DNA of 64,000 nucleotides from Micromonospora chersina (GTDB lineage: Bacteria > Actinomycetota > Actinomycetes > Mycobacteriales > Micromonosporaceae), in NCBI RefSeq assembly GCF_900091475.1, contig NZ_FMIB01000002.1, forward strand, positions 5,146,001-5,210,000, written 5' to 3'. Positions 1 to 8,464 of the stretch are shown in pieces. The stretch's first letter is position 1; each line of letters begins with the position of its first letter. The position numbers and the translations under genes are program-made. The notes under the pieces are model-generated. The model was not told where the DNA came from and searched no databases. It was given only the letters and a program-made list of their open reading frames with translations.

Positions 1-1011
1 ACGGTGACCGCCGTGCGCCCCGCCGCCGACGGCGGCTACGAGGTGCACACCGAGCGCACCGGCGCCTGGGTGCGCAAGCGCCGCCAGGTGATCCACGCCG
101 GCCAGGTGGTCTTCGCGGCCGGCGCGCTGGGCACCCAGCGGCTGCTGCACGAGATGAAGGCGACCGGCGCGCTGCCCCACCTGTCGCCCCGGCTCGGCGA
201 ACTGACCCGGACCAACTCGGAGGCCATCCTCGGCGCCTCGGTCGGGCCCGCACAGGCCCGGCGGCGCGGCCTCGACTTCACCGAGGGGGTGGCGATCACC
301 AGCTCGTTCCACCCCGACCCGCAGACCCACATCGAGCCGGTCCGCTACGGCAAGGGCTCCAACGCCATGGGGCTGCTCCAGTCGCTGCTTGTCGACGGCG
401 GTCCCCACCGGGTCCGGCGCTGGCTGGGCAGCATCGTCCGGCAGCCCGCGCTGGCCGCCCGGATGCTCTCGGTACGCGGCTGGTCCGAGCGCACCGTCAT
501 CGCCCTGGTCATGCAGTCGGCCGACAACTCGCTCACCACCAGCTACCGGCGCGGCCGGTTCGGCCGCCGGCTGGTCTCCGGGCCGGGGCACGGTGCGCCC
601 AACCCGACCTGGATCCCGGCCGGCAACGAGGCCGTCCGGCTGCTCGCCGAGGAGATCGACGGCACGCCCGGCGGGGCGGTCACCGAGCCGTTCAACATCC
701 CGATGACCGCGCACATCCTCGGCGGCGCGGTGATCGGCGAGGACCCGGAGCACGGGGTGGTCGACCCGTACCACCGGGTGCACGGTCACCCGGGCCTGCA
801 CGTGGTGGACGGCGCGGCGGTCTCGGCGAACCTGGGCGTCAACCCGTCGCTGACGATCACCGCGCAGGCCGAGCGGGCCATGTCGTTCTGGCCCAACAAG
901 GGGGAGGAGGACCCCCGCCCGCCGCTCGGCGCGCCCTACCGCCGGCTCGCCCCGGTGCCGCCGAAGCAGCCCGCCGTCCCCGCCCACGCCCCCGCCGCGC
1001 TGCGCCCGTGA
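1..1011 (+). CDS. GMC-family FAD oxidoreductase, cholesterol-oxidase-like (C-terminal part, 5' truncated by window edge)
   Basis: The frame is open from the first base, so the gene starts upstream; 336 codons of the C-terminal part are visible. The segment has the GMC C-terminal signature: a His in TAHILGGAVIG near residue 238 of the fragment, then the HVVDGAAVSANLGVNPSLTITA block that carries the second catalytic position and the FAD contact. This layout resembles bacterial cholesterol oxidases and related sterol or alcohol oxidases. The FAD-binding GxGxxG N-terminus is outside the window, so substrate and any signal peptide cannot be judged. It ends 68 bases before guaA with no clear terminator. 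Confidence 0.8.
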   Translation, partial: TVTAVRPAADGGYEVHTERTGAWVRKRRQVIHAGQVVFAAGALGTQRLLHEMKATGALPHLSPRLGELTRTNSEAILGASVGPAQARRRGLDFTEGVAITSSFHPDPQTHIEPVRYGKGSNAMGLLQSLLVDGGPHRVRRWLGSIVRQPALAARMLSVRGWSERTVIALVMQSADNSLTTSYRRGRFGRRLVSGPGHGAPNPTWIPAGNEAVRLLAEEIDGTPGGAVTEPFNIPMTAHILGGAVIGEDPEHGVVDPYHRVHGHPGLHVVDGAAVSANLGVNPSLTITAQAERAMSFWPNKGEEDPRPPLGAPYRRLAPVPPKQPAVPAHAPAALRP

Positions 1012-1065
1012 GCAGGGCGGCGCGCGACACACCGGGGCGCGGCCCGCGCCGGCGGTGACTGTCGG

Positions 1066-1071
1066 TAGGCT
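1066..1071 (+). promoter_or_regulatory. -10 element for guaA
   Basis: TAGGCT lies 8 bases before the chosen ATG of guaA, so a transcript would start at or next to the start codon (leaderless or nearly so). There is no Shine-Dalgarno sequence before the ATG, which agrees with this. No convincing -35 box is seen. Confidence 0.5.
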
Positions 1072-1079
1072 TGCTGCAC

Positions 1080-2633
<1,554 letters not shown>

Positions 2634-2640
2634 CGCCGGG

Positions 2641-3018
2641 TCAGGCCGCCGGCGGGGTCGGCGGCACGGGCGGAATCGGCGGCTGAGGCGCCGGCCGGGG
2701 CGCGGGCTCCGGCGTGGCCGGGGCCGTGTGCGGGCCCTGCGCCGGCGGGACCGGCGGCCAGCCGGGCGCGGTGCCCGGGGGGTGCGGCCAGGCGGGCGCG
2801 CCCGCCGGCTCCTCGGGCATCAGGAACCACATGATCGGGTACGCCAGCGCGGCGAGCCCGCCGGTGAGCAGGGTGGCCACCGCGAAGGCCACCCGCACGA
2901 GGGTGGGGTCGACGGCGAAGTAGCGGCCGAGGCCGCTGGCCACGCCGGCGACCATCCGGTCGGTGACCGGCCGGCGGAGCTGCTTGTACGGGGCCTGGGA
3001 GGGGTGCGTGGAGGTCAT
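2641..3018 (-). CDS. small PspC-domain membrane protein
   Basis: The 125-residue protein starts with a PspC domain (KQLRRPVTDRMVAGVASGLGRYFAVDPTLVRVAFAVATLLTG) containing a hydrophobic membrane segment, followed by a Pro/Ala-rich C-terminal tail. It is convergent with guaA, with only 7 bases between the stops. PspC domains are linked to envelope stress sensing in actinobacteria, but no function can be assigned to this short version. Two further PspC proteins lie at 8461-11784. Confidence 0.8.
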   Translation of the reverse strand: MTSTHPSQAPYKQLRRPVTDRMVAGVASGLGRYFAVDPTLVRVAFAVATLLTGGLAALAYPIMWFLMPEEPAGAPAWPHPPGTAPGWPPVPPAQGPHTAPATPEPAPRPAPQPPIPPVPPTPPAA

Positions 3019-3162
3019 GTCTCCACGGTCCCGCGCGGGCCGGCGGGCGACCTCGGTGACCGCCCGGACTCCTACCCTGACGCGTCCCTGAGGCGCCAGC
3101 CAAGAGTCAGGAATCTGACTCTTTTCGATGCCGGTAACGGCATCCGGGGAGAATTTCCTCCC

Positions 3163-4110
3163 GTGACCACCTTGCTGGAGCCGCTCCGCAGGATCGCGGC
3201 ATACGCAGTTTGTGCAGATTCAGACGGCCGAGTGTTGCTGGTCCGCGCATCGGAGCGCTCCGGCACGCCCGGCACCTGGTCGCTGCCCGGCGGGGCGGTC
3301 GACCACGGTGAGGACCCCAAGCACACGGTCGTCCGGGAGACCGCCGCCGAGACCGGGCTCTCGGTCTCCGTGGCCGCCCTCCAGGACGTCCTGGCCGACA
3401 TGCGGGCGCTGCCCGAACGCGGCATCACGATCCACACCGACCGGCTGCTCTACACGGTCTCGGTGCGGGGCGGGACGCTGGCCGACCGGGTCGACCGCCC
3501 CACCGACCTGGCCCGCTGGTTCACCCTCGACGAGGCCCGGGAGCTGCCGCTGCGCTCGTTCGCCGCGCGCGCCCTGGGCCTGCCCACCTCCACCGACGAC
3601 ATCGTGCCGGAGGAGGTCCCCGAGTTCCCCTCCTTCTACGCCGTCCCCGGCCCGGACGGGCTGCACCGGGCGCAGCGCTTCGCCGCGTACGCCGTCGTGA
3701 CCGACCCGGAGGAGCGGGTGCTGCTCACCCGGGTCTCCGACGGCTATCCGGGTGCCGGCTGCTGGCACCTGCCCGGCGGCGGCACCGACTACGGCGAGCA
3801 GCCGGGCGCCGCGCTGATCCGGGAACTGGTCGAGGAGACCGGGCAGACCGGCCGCCTCGTCGAGCTGCTCGGGGTGGCCAGCCACCGGGACGCCGCCTCG
3901 CTGGGCCCGGAGGGCTACCCGATCGACTGGCACGGCGTACGCGCCTTCTACCGGGTGGTCGTCGACCAGCCCGCCCCGCCCACGGTGGCCGACGTCGGCG
4001 GCTCCACCTGCGAGGCCCGCTGGTTCCGCCGCGAGGAACTGGGCGCCCTCCCGACCGACCGCCTGACAGAGGTAACAGCCGAAGCAGTCCACGCCGCCCA
4101 CCTGCTCTAA
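3163..4110 (+). CDS. double Nudix hydrolase
   Basis: The 315-residue protein carries two complete Nudix domains in tandem. The first Nudix box reads GGAVDHGEDPKHTVVRETAA (then ETG), around residues 45-67. The second is GGGTDYGEQPGAALIRELVE (then ETG), around residues 205-227. Both keep the REXXEE-type metal-binding Glu residues, with RETAAE in the first. The family hydrolyses a nucleoside diphosphate linked to another moiety; the substrate is unknown. GTG at 3163 is chosen because GGGGAG lies 11 bases upstream and the domain begins at once; the open frame extends further but overlaps the divergent PspC gene. The following gene is a paralogue with the same architecture. Confidence 0.88.
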   Translation: MTTLLEPLRRIAAYAVCADSDGRVLLVRASERSGTPGTWSLPGGAVDHGEDPKHTVVRETAAETGLSVSVAALQDVLADMRALPERGITIHTDRLLYTVSVRGGTLADRVDRPTDLARWFTLDEARELPLRSFAARALGLPTSTDDIVPEEVPEFPSFYAVPGPDGLHRAQRFAAYAVVTDPEERVLLTRVSDGYPGAGCWHLPGGGTDYGEQPGAALIRELVEETGQTGRLVELLGVASHRDAASLGPEGYPIDWHGVRAFYRVVVDQPAPPTVADVGGSTCEARWFRREELGALPTDRLTEVTAEAVHAAHLL

Positions 4111-4168
4111 CCGCCCCACCCCAACCCAACCCACCCACCCCAGGCGCGCCCGCCCGCCCCATTCCGGT

Positions 4169-4223
4169 GATCATGAAGTTATTGCCACGACACGCCGTCC
4201 CGGCGGGCAATAAGTTCATGATC
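4169..4223 (+). repeat. palindromic dispersed repeat, copy 1
   Basis: The left arm GATCATGAAGTTATTGCC (4169-4186) and right arm GGCAATAAgTTCATGATC (4206-4223) form an inverted repeat with one mismatch around a 19-base centre. The left arm plus the adjoining ACGACACGCC equals 28 bases of the right side of the copy at 45323, read on the other strand. The element is much less GC-rich than its surroundings and ends just before the ribosome-binding region of the next Nudix gene. Confidence 0.85.
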
Positions 4224-4226
4224 GAC

Positions 4227-4245
4227 GGGGCGGGGCGGGGAGGGG
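4227..4245 (+). other. G-quadruplex motif at ribosome-binding region
   Basis: Four runs of four G separated by single bases (GGGG-C-GGGG-C-GGGG-A-GGGG) lie directly between the palindromic repeat and the likely GTG start at 4251. The last run also forms the Shine-Dalgarno-like GGAGGGG. The motif is on the coding strand, so it would be present in mRNA as well as DNA. Confidence 0.6.
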
Positions 4246-4250
4246 ACCTG

Positions 4251-5162
4251 GTGGAGGAGCTGCGGCGGATCGGGGCCTACGGGGTTCTGCGGGATGACCA
4301 TGGGCGGGTTCTGCTCGCGCGGGGGTCCGAGCGGTGTCCCTACCCGGGGGTGTGGCAGCTGCCGGGGGGTGGGATCGAGCACGCCGAGCACCCGGCGCGG
4401 GCCGTCGAGCGGGAGTTCGTCGAGGAGACCGGGCTGGTCGTCGGGGCCGGCGCCATCCGGGCCGCCGTCGCCGACGTGGCCGTCTTCCCGGCCGGCGGTG
4501 TCGCGGTGCACACCGACCGGCTGGTCTTCGACGTCGAGGCGCGCGGCGGTGAGCTGCGGCCGGAGCCGGCCGGCGGCAGCGACGAGGTGGGCTGGTTCAC
4601 CCCCGACGAGGCGGCGGCCGTACCGCTGATGCCCTTCACCGCCGAGCTGCTCGGGCTGCCGGTGTCGCCGCTCCCGGCGGACCTGCCCCGGGCGCTGCCG
4701 ACCGGGCCGGCCGTCCCGCCCGTCGACCGGCGGCAGCGCTTCGCCGCGTACGGGCTGGTCACCGACCCGGCCGGGCAGGTCCTGCTCACCATGATCGCCG
4801 ACGGCTACCCGGGCGCCGGGAAGTGGCACCTGCCCGGAGGCGGCACCGACCACGGCGAGCAGCCCGCGGCCGGCCTGCTCCGCGAACTGGTCGAGGAGGC
4901 CGGCCAGCTCGGCCGGGTGGTCGACCTCATGGCGGTGGACAACCTGCACAACCCGGCCGCGCTCGGCCCGGAGGGCCGGCCGCTGGACTGGCACGGCGTC
5001 CGGGTGATCTACGACGTCCGGGTGGACGTCCCGACCGACGCGGTGGTGACCGAGCTCGCGGGCGGCTCCACCGCCCGGGCGGCCTGGTTCGCTCCCGAGC
5101 AGGTCAGCGGCCTGCGGATGACCGACGTGGCGGCCCGCGCAACCGGACATCGGGGTAGGTGA
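4251..5162 (+). CDS. double Nudix hydrolase (paralogue of preceding gene)
   Basis: The 303-residue protein has the same two-domain architecture and order as the gene at 3163. The first Nudix box is GGGIEHAEHPARAVEREFVE (ETG follows), the second GGGTDHGEQPAAGLLRELVE (EAG follows). The start is uncertain: GTG 4251 is preferred because GGAGGGG lies about 5 bases upstream and the protein then begins EELRRIGAYGVL, aligning with LRRIAAYAV of the neighbour. In-frame ATG 4218 and GTG 4167 lie inside the palindromic repeat and would translate part of it. The pair probably arose by tandem duplication, with the repeat now between the copies. Substrate is unknown. Confidence 0.85.
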   Translation: MEELRRIGAYGVLRDDHGRVLLARGSERCPYPGVWQLPGGGIEHAEHPARAVEREFVEETGLVVGAGAIRAAVADVAVFPAGGVAVHTDRLVFDVEARGGELRPEPAGGSDEVGWFTPDEAAAVPLMPFTAELLGLPVSPLPADLPRALPTGPAVPPVDRRQRFAAYGLVTDPAGQVLLTMIADGYPGAGKWHLPGGGTDHGEQPAAGLLRELVEEAGQLGRVVDLMAVDNLHNPAALGPEGRPLDWHGVRVIYDVRVDVPTDAVVTELAGGSTARAAWFAPEQVSGLRMTDVAARATGHRGR

Positions 5163-5432
5163 CGCCCGCTCACCGAGCCACCGTGGGCCGCCTCCGGTAC
5201 AGTCGGCTGTGGGGATTGGGCGACGAAAACGGGCGTTGAGGCCCGAGATGGGAATAAGCGAGCGGTTCGCGCGGTTAAGCGAGATATAAGTACCGCCGGC
5301 AGCTATCGCCAACCCCCTATCCCCTGTGCAATGGTGTACTCCGCAAATGGGCTGCCGGGCCCGAAAGGTCCGGCACGAGACAGCCGGACACCCGCCCGCG
5401 TGGCGGTCACCCGATCCGGTGATGGAGGAAAC
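5163..5432 (+). other. 270-bp leader region upstream of pssA
   Basis: No gene is seen. The stretch is less GC-rich than its neighbours near 5240-5290 and holds the direct repeat AAGCGAG (5255 and 5276 regions), a TATAAG at 5285, and a hairpin with stem GCCGGGCC/GGTCCGGC around a CGAAA loop near 5350-5371. A promoter and a structured 5' leader for pssA are likely, but I could not match the structure to a known riboswitch. Confidence 0.35.
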
Positions 5433-6419
5433 GTGCCGAGAGCCCCATGGCGCCGGCGTCGTACGACTGACAGTCCGCGCCCCGCAGGGCGTCGCTGGGC
5501 GGGCCGGTTGCGCCGCAGCAGCACGTTCGCCCGCCAGGTGCTGCTGGTCCGGGTGGGCCGCCGGGACGGCGCCGCCGTCACCGGGACCGACCTGGTCACC
5601 CCCGACCACCGCTGGTCCGACCGCCAGCGTCTCCGCTACGGGCGGTACGAGGCCGAGGTCGAGGCCGTGATGCCGGTCAGCCCGGCGCTCGGCCCGACGG
5701 CGCCGGTCGACGAGTCGCCGGCGATGTCGATCCCGCTGCTGCCGGGCGAGCGCACCGCCGCCCGGCGGGCCAAGTTCGCGCTGGTCAACGCCTGCACCCT
5801 GAGCAGCCTCATGCTCGGCATGCTGGCGATCTTCCTGGCCATGCAGGGCGAGGTCCGGGTCGCGGCGCTCTGCCTGATCGCCTGCGTCGCGTTCGACGGC
5901 CTCGACGGGGCGCTGGCCCGCAAGCTCAACGTGGCCAGCCCGTTCGGCGCGCAGATGGACTCGCTGGCCGACATGTGCTCGTTCGGCCTCGCCGCTCCGG
6001 TCGTGGTCTACGCCTCGCTGGCCGGCTCGGTGCCGCCGGCGGCCGCCGCGGTCGCCTGCGCCCTGGTCGCGGCCTGCGCCGCGATCCGGCTCGCCCGGTT
6101 CAACGTCTCGCCCAAGGACGGCCGGTTCTTCTGCGGCGTGCCCACCACCATGGCGGCCGCCGTGCTGGCCCTCACCGTGGCCATCGGGCTGCCGGTCTCC
6201 GGGCTGGTCATGGTCGCCGGCGTCGCGCTGCTCGCCTTCGCCATGGTGTCCAGCTTCCCCTACGCGAAGCTCGCCCGGCTGGTGAAGCTGCCGCCGTGGC
6301 TCTGGCTGGCCCCGGTGGTCGGCGCGCTCGTCGACATCCGGCTCACCTTCGCCCTCGTGGTCGTGGGCTACCTGGTCAGCGGCCCGCTGCTGTGGCTGCA
6401 CCAGCGCCGCACCGCCTGA
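5433..6419 (+). CDS. pssA: CDP-diacylglycerol--serine O-phosphatidyltransferase
   Basis: Makes phosphatidylserine from CDP-diacylglycerol and serine in the membrane. The CDP-alcohol phosphotransferase signature is complete: DGLDGALARKLN followed by FGAQMDSLAD, giving the DGxxAR...GxxxDxxxD pattern near residues 155-182. Six or more hydrophobic segments follow. The GTG start at 5433 has GGAGGA just upstream and yields a 328-residue protein with a basic, non-conserved N-terminal extension of about 100 residues. ATG starts further inside are possible. The convergent gene at 6481 decarboxylates this enzyme's product, so the two genes together make phosphatidylethanolamine. Confidence 0.88.
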   Translation: MPRAPWRRRRTTDSPRPAGRRWAGRLRRSSTFARQVLLVRVGRRDGAAVTGTDLVTPDHRWSDRQRLRYGRYEAEVEAVMPVSPALGPTAPVDESPAMSIPLLPGERTAARRAKFALVNACTLSSLMLGMLAIFLAMQGEVRVAALCLIACVAFDGLDGALARKLNVASPFGAQMDSLADMCSFGLAAPVVVYASLAGSVPPAAAAVACALVAACAAIRLARFNVSPKDGRFFCGVPTTMAAAVLALTVAIGLPVSGLVMVAGVALLAFAMVSSFPYAKLARLVKLPPWLWLAPVVGALVDIRLTFALVVVGYLVSGPLLWLHQRRTA

Positions 6420-6431
6420 CCCGTACCACCG

Positions 6432-6463
6432 AAAAGGGGCGCCGCGAGAGCGGCGCCCCTTTT
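6432..6463. terminator. bidirectional intrinsic terminator between pssA and psd
   Basis: A perfect 14-bp stem (AAAAGGGGCGCCGC paired with GCGGCGCCCCTTTT) closes a GAGA loop. A-runs and T-runs flank both sides, so it can terminate both convergent genes. Confidence 0.9.
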
Positions 6464-6480
6464 CGCGTCCCTCCCCTGGA

Positions 6481-7728
6481 TCAGCTCCAGCGGGCGATGA
6501 CCGTCGAGCCGCCGACGACCTTGTCGCCGGGGCCGACCAGCGGCTCGGCGGCGTCGGCCGGCAGGTAGACGTCGGTGCGCGAGCCGAACCGGATCAGGCC
6601 GAAGCGCTCGCCCCGGGCCAGCAGCGAGCCGACCGGCGCCCGCTGCACGATCCGGCGGGCGATCAGCCCGGTCCGCTGCGCCACGACGACGGTGCCGTGG
6701 TCGGTGTCCAGCACCGTGTACGCCGCCACGTTGTGCTCGGCGTCCGGCTTCATGGCGTTGACGAAGCCTCCGTCGGCGACGAAGTAGTCGACCACCTTGC
6801 CGGCCACCGGCGAGCGGTTGACGTGCACGTCCAGCACGGAGAGGAAGACCGCGATCCGCAGCCACTCCCCGTCGCCGAAGCGCTCGTCGTGCAGTCGCTG
6901 CACCGACAGGACCTGGCCGTCCGCCGAGGCGACCACGGCCGACGGGTCCTCCGGCACGTCCCGCTCCGGGTCCCGGAAGAACGCGGCCACCGGGCCGGCG
7001 GCCAGCGCCGGCAGCAGCCACAGCTTGGACTTCGGCCGGGCGGCCCGGGCCAGCGCGGCCAGGCCGAGGGTGATGCCGGCAGCGGCCACACCGTTCGAGT
7101 CGATGTGCATCCCCCGGGTCAGCGGCACGCTCGACGGCCGGTACGCCGGGGAGAGCGAGGCGGCCAGCGCCGCCGGCGCCGCGGTGAAGCGCAGGTGGTG
7201 CACGCGTACCGGCGGGGTGTTGCGCAGCACCAGGTCGGTGCGGACGCCGTGCAGCACCCCCTGCCGGTCCAGCTCGGCCCCGGCGCCCTCGGTGCGGAAC
7301 AGCGGCGCGGCCACGCTCAGCACGCCCCCCTCGGCGAGGTACTTCGCCAGCCCGTCGACCGCGGTGCGGGCCTCCTCGGCGGTGCCGGTGAACGGCTCGG
7401 CCGCCACCACCACGGCGGCGGCGTCCGCCTCGGCGAGGGTGTCGACCACGCGTACCCGGTCGGCGACCCAGCGGCCCTGGGCCGTGACGTGCGCGCGGAG
7501 CGCGGCGGCGGAGGCGCCCTCCGCCGGCACGACGGTGAGCCGGTCGCCGGGGAGCAGCGCCTCGATCGCCGCGGCCAGCACCGCGGACTCCGGGGTCGCG
7601 CCGACCAGCAGGCCGGCCTTCGCGTCGTTACGCCGGGCGAACTCGCTGACGAGGGTACGGGCGGCGCGCTCGCCGGCGCGGACCGCACCGGCGGGACCGG
7701 TGACGCGCACGGCGGGGGACTGGGTCAT
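6481..7728 (-). CDS. psd: phosphatidylserine decarboxylase with N-terminal methyltransferase-like domain
   Basis: The C-terminal half (about residues 205-415) is a short-type phosphatidylserine decarboxylase proenzyme. It has FFRDPERDVP, VFLSVLDVHVNRSP with the catalytic His, and the self-cleavage site IRFGSRTDVYLP, where Ser383 should become the pyruvoyl group. About 200 residues precede it, with a Rossmann-like pattern (GLLVGATPESAVLAAAIEAL, later VVVAAEPF and LAEGGVLSVAAP) that resembles a degenerate SAM-dependent methyltransferase. The usual short enzyme is near 220-240 residues, so this is a fusion. ATG 7728 is chosen because AGGAG lies 10 bases upstream. It is convergent with pssA, which makes its substrate. 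Confidence 0.88.
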   Translation of the reverse strand: MTQSPAVRVTGPAGAVRAGERAARTLVSEFARRNDAKAGLLVGATPESAVLAAAIEALLPGDRLTVVPAEGASAAALRAHVTAQGRWVADRVRVVDTLAEADAAAVVVAAEPFTGTAEEARTAVDGLAKYLAEGGVLSVAAPLFRTEGAGAELDRQGVLHGVRTDLVLRNTPPVRVHHLRFTAAPAALAASLSPAYRPSSVPLTRGMHIDSNGVAAAGITLGLAALARAARPKSKLWLLPALAAGPVAAFFRDPERDVPEDPSAVVASADGQVLSVQRLHDERFGDGEWLRIAVFLSVLDVHVNRSPVAGKVVDYFVADGGFVNAMKPDAEHNVAAYTVLDTDHGTVVVAQRTGLIARRIVQRAPVGSLLARGERFGLIRFGSRTDVYLPADAAEPLVGPGDKVVGGSTVIARWS

Positions 7729-7897
7729 CTCGGACGGGCTCCTGACGAGGTAGAGACGGAAGGCGGGACCACCCGGGGGACCCGGCCGACCGGGCGCCCC
7801 GGCCGCGACCGGTACGCCACGGGTGGGCCGGCCGACGGAGGCGAGATCTCCACCAGCCAGCATAGGCGGCGTCAGCCGCGTGCCGCACCGGCGCGGG

Positions 7898-8464
7898 TCA
7901 GCCCGGCCCGTCCCCGCCGGTACGCGGACCGCCCCCCGGCCGCTCCGCCCCCTCGTCGGCGGCCGGCAGCTCCCGGGTGGCCGGCCCAGCCGTGGCTGCT
8001 CGCTCCTCGTCGGCGGGCAGCTCGCGGGTCGCGGGCTCGGCCGGCGCCATCTCGACCGGGGGCAGTTCGCGGGTCACCGGCTCGTCCGGCATCCCCGGCG
8101 TGGCCGGTGACCAGCGCGGCTCCTCGTCGAACGGGCGGTCCTCCCGTGCCGCCACCGGCGTGTCGGTCACCGCGTCGGTGGCCCACTCGTCGGCCTCCTC
8201 GGCCGCCGGAGTGGCGGCGGCCGGGGTGCCCGCCTCGTAGGGGGCGGACACCGTGGCCTCCGCCGGTTCCGGCTCCGGGTGGCGGCCCGAGCGCATCGCG
8301 CCGACGAGCCCGAGCAGTCCGATGAGGATCAGCGCGCCGGCCAGGAACCAGCCCACCGGAGGCAGCGCCAGCCCGAGGATCCGGGCCAGGAGCCACCAGG
8401 CGGACAGCCCGAGGAAGGCCAGCCCGAAGGCGAACGACACGACGTCGGTGCGGTGAGCCTTCAC
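7898..8464 (-). CDS. small membrane protein with TRELP repeats
   Basis: The 188-residue protein has two hydrophobic segments near the N-terminus (FAFGLAFLGLSAWWLLARIL and VGWFLAGALILIGLLGLVGA), then an acidic, Pro/Ala-rich cytosolic-type tail. The tail contains TRELP three times. The GTG start overlaps the TGA of the upstream PspC gene by four bases (GTGA), so the two are probably translationally coupled and act together. Function is unknown. Confidence 0.75.
   Translation of the reverse strand: MKAHRTDVVSFAFGLAFLGLSAWWLLARILGLALPPVGWFLAGALILIGLLGLVGAMRSGRHPEPEPAEATVSAPYEAGTPAAATPAAEEADEWATDAVTDTPVAAREDRPFDEEPRWSPATPGMPDEPVTRELPPVEMAPAEPATRELPADEERAATAGPATRELPAADEGAERPGGGPRTGGDGPG

Noticed and set aside
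4179..6401. Long antisense open frame across the second Nudix gene and pssA
   Set aside because: It spans two well-supported genes and an intergenic region; a low-complexity translation shows it is a GC-skew artefact.
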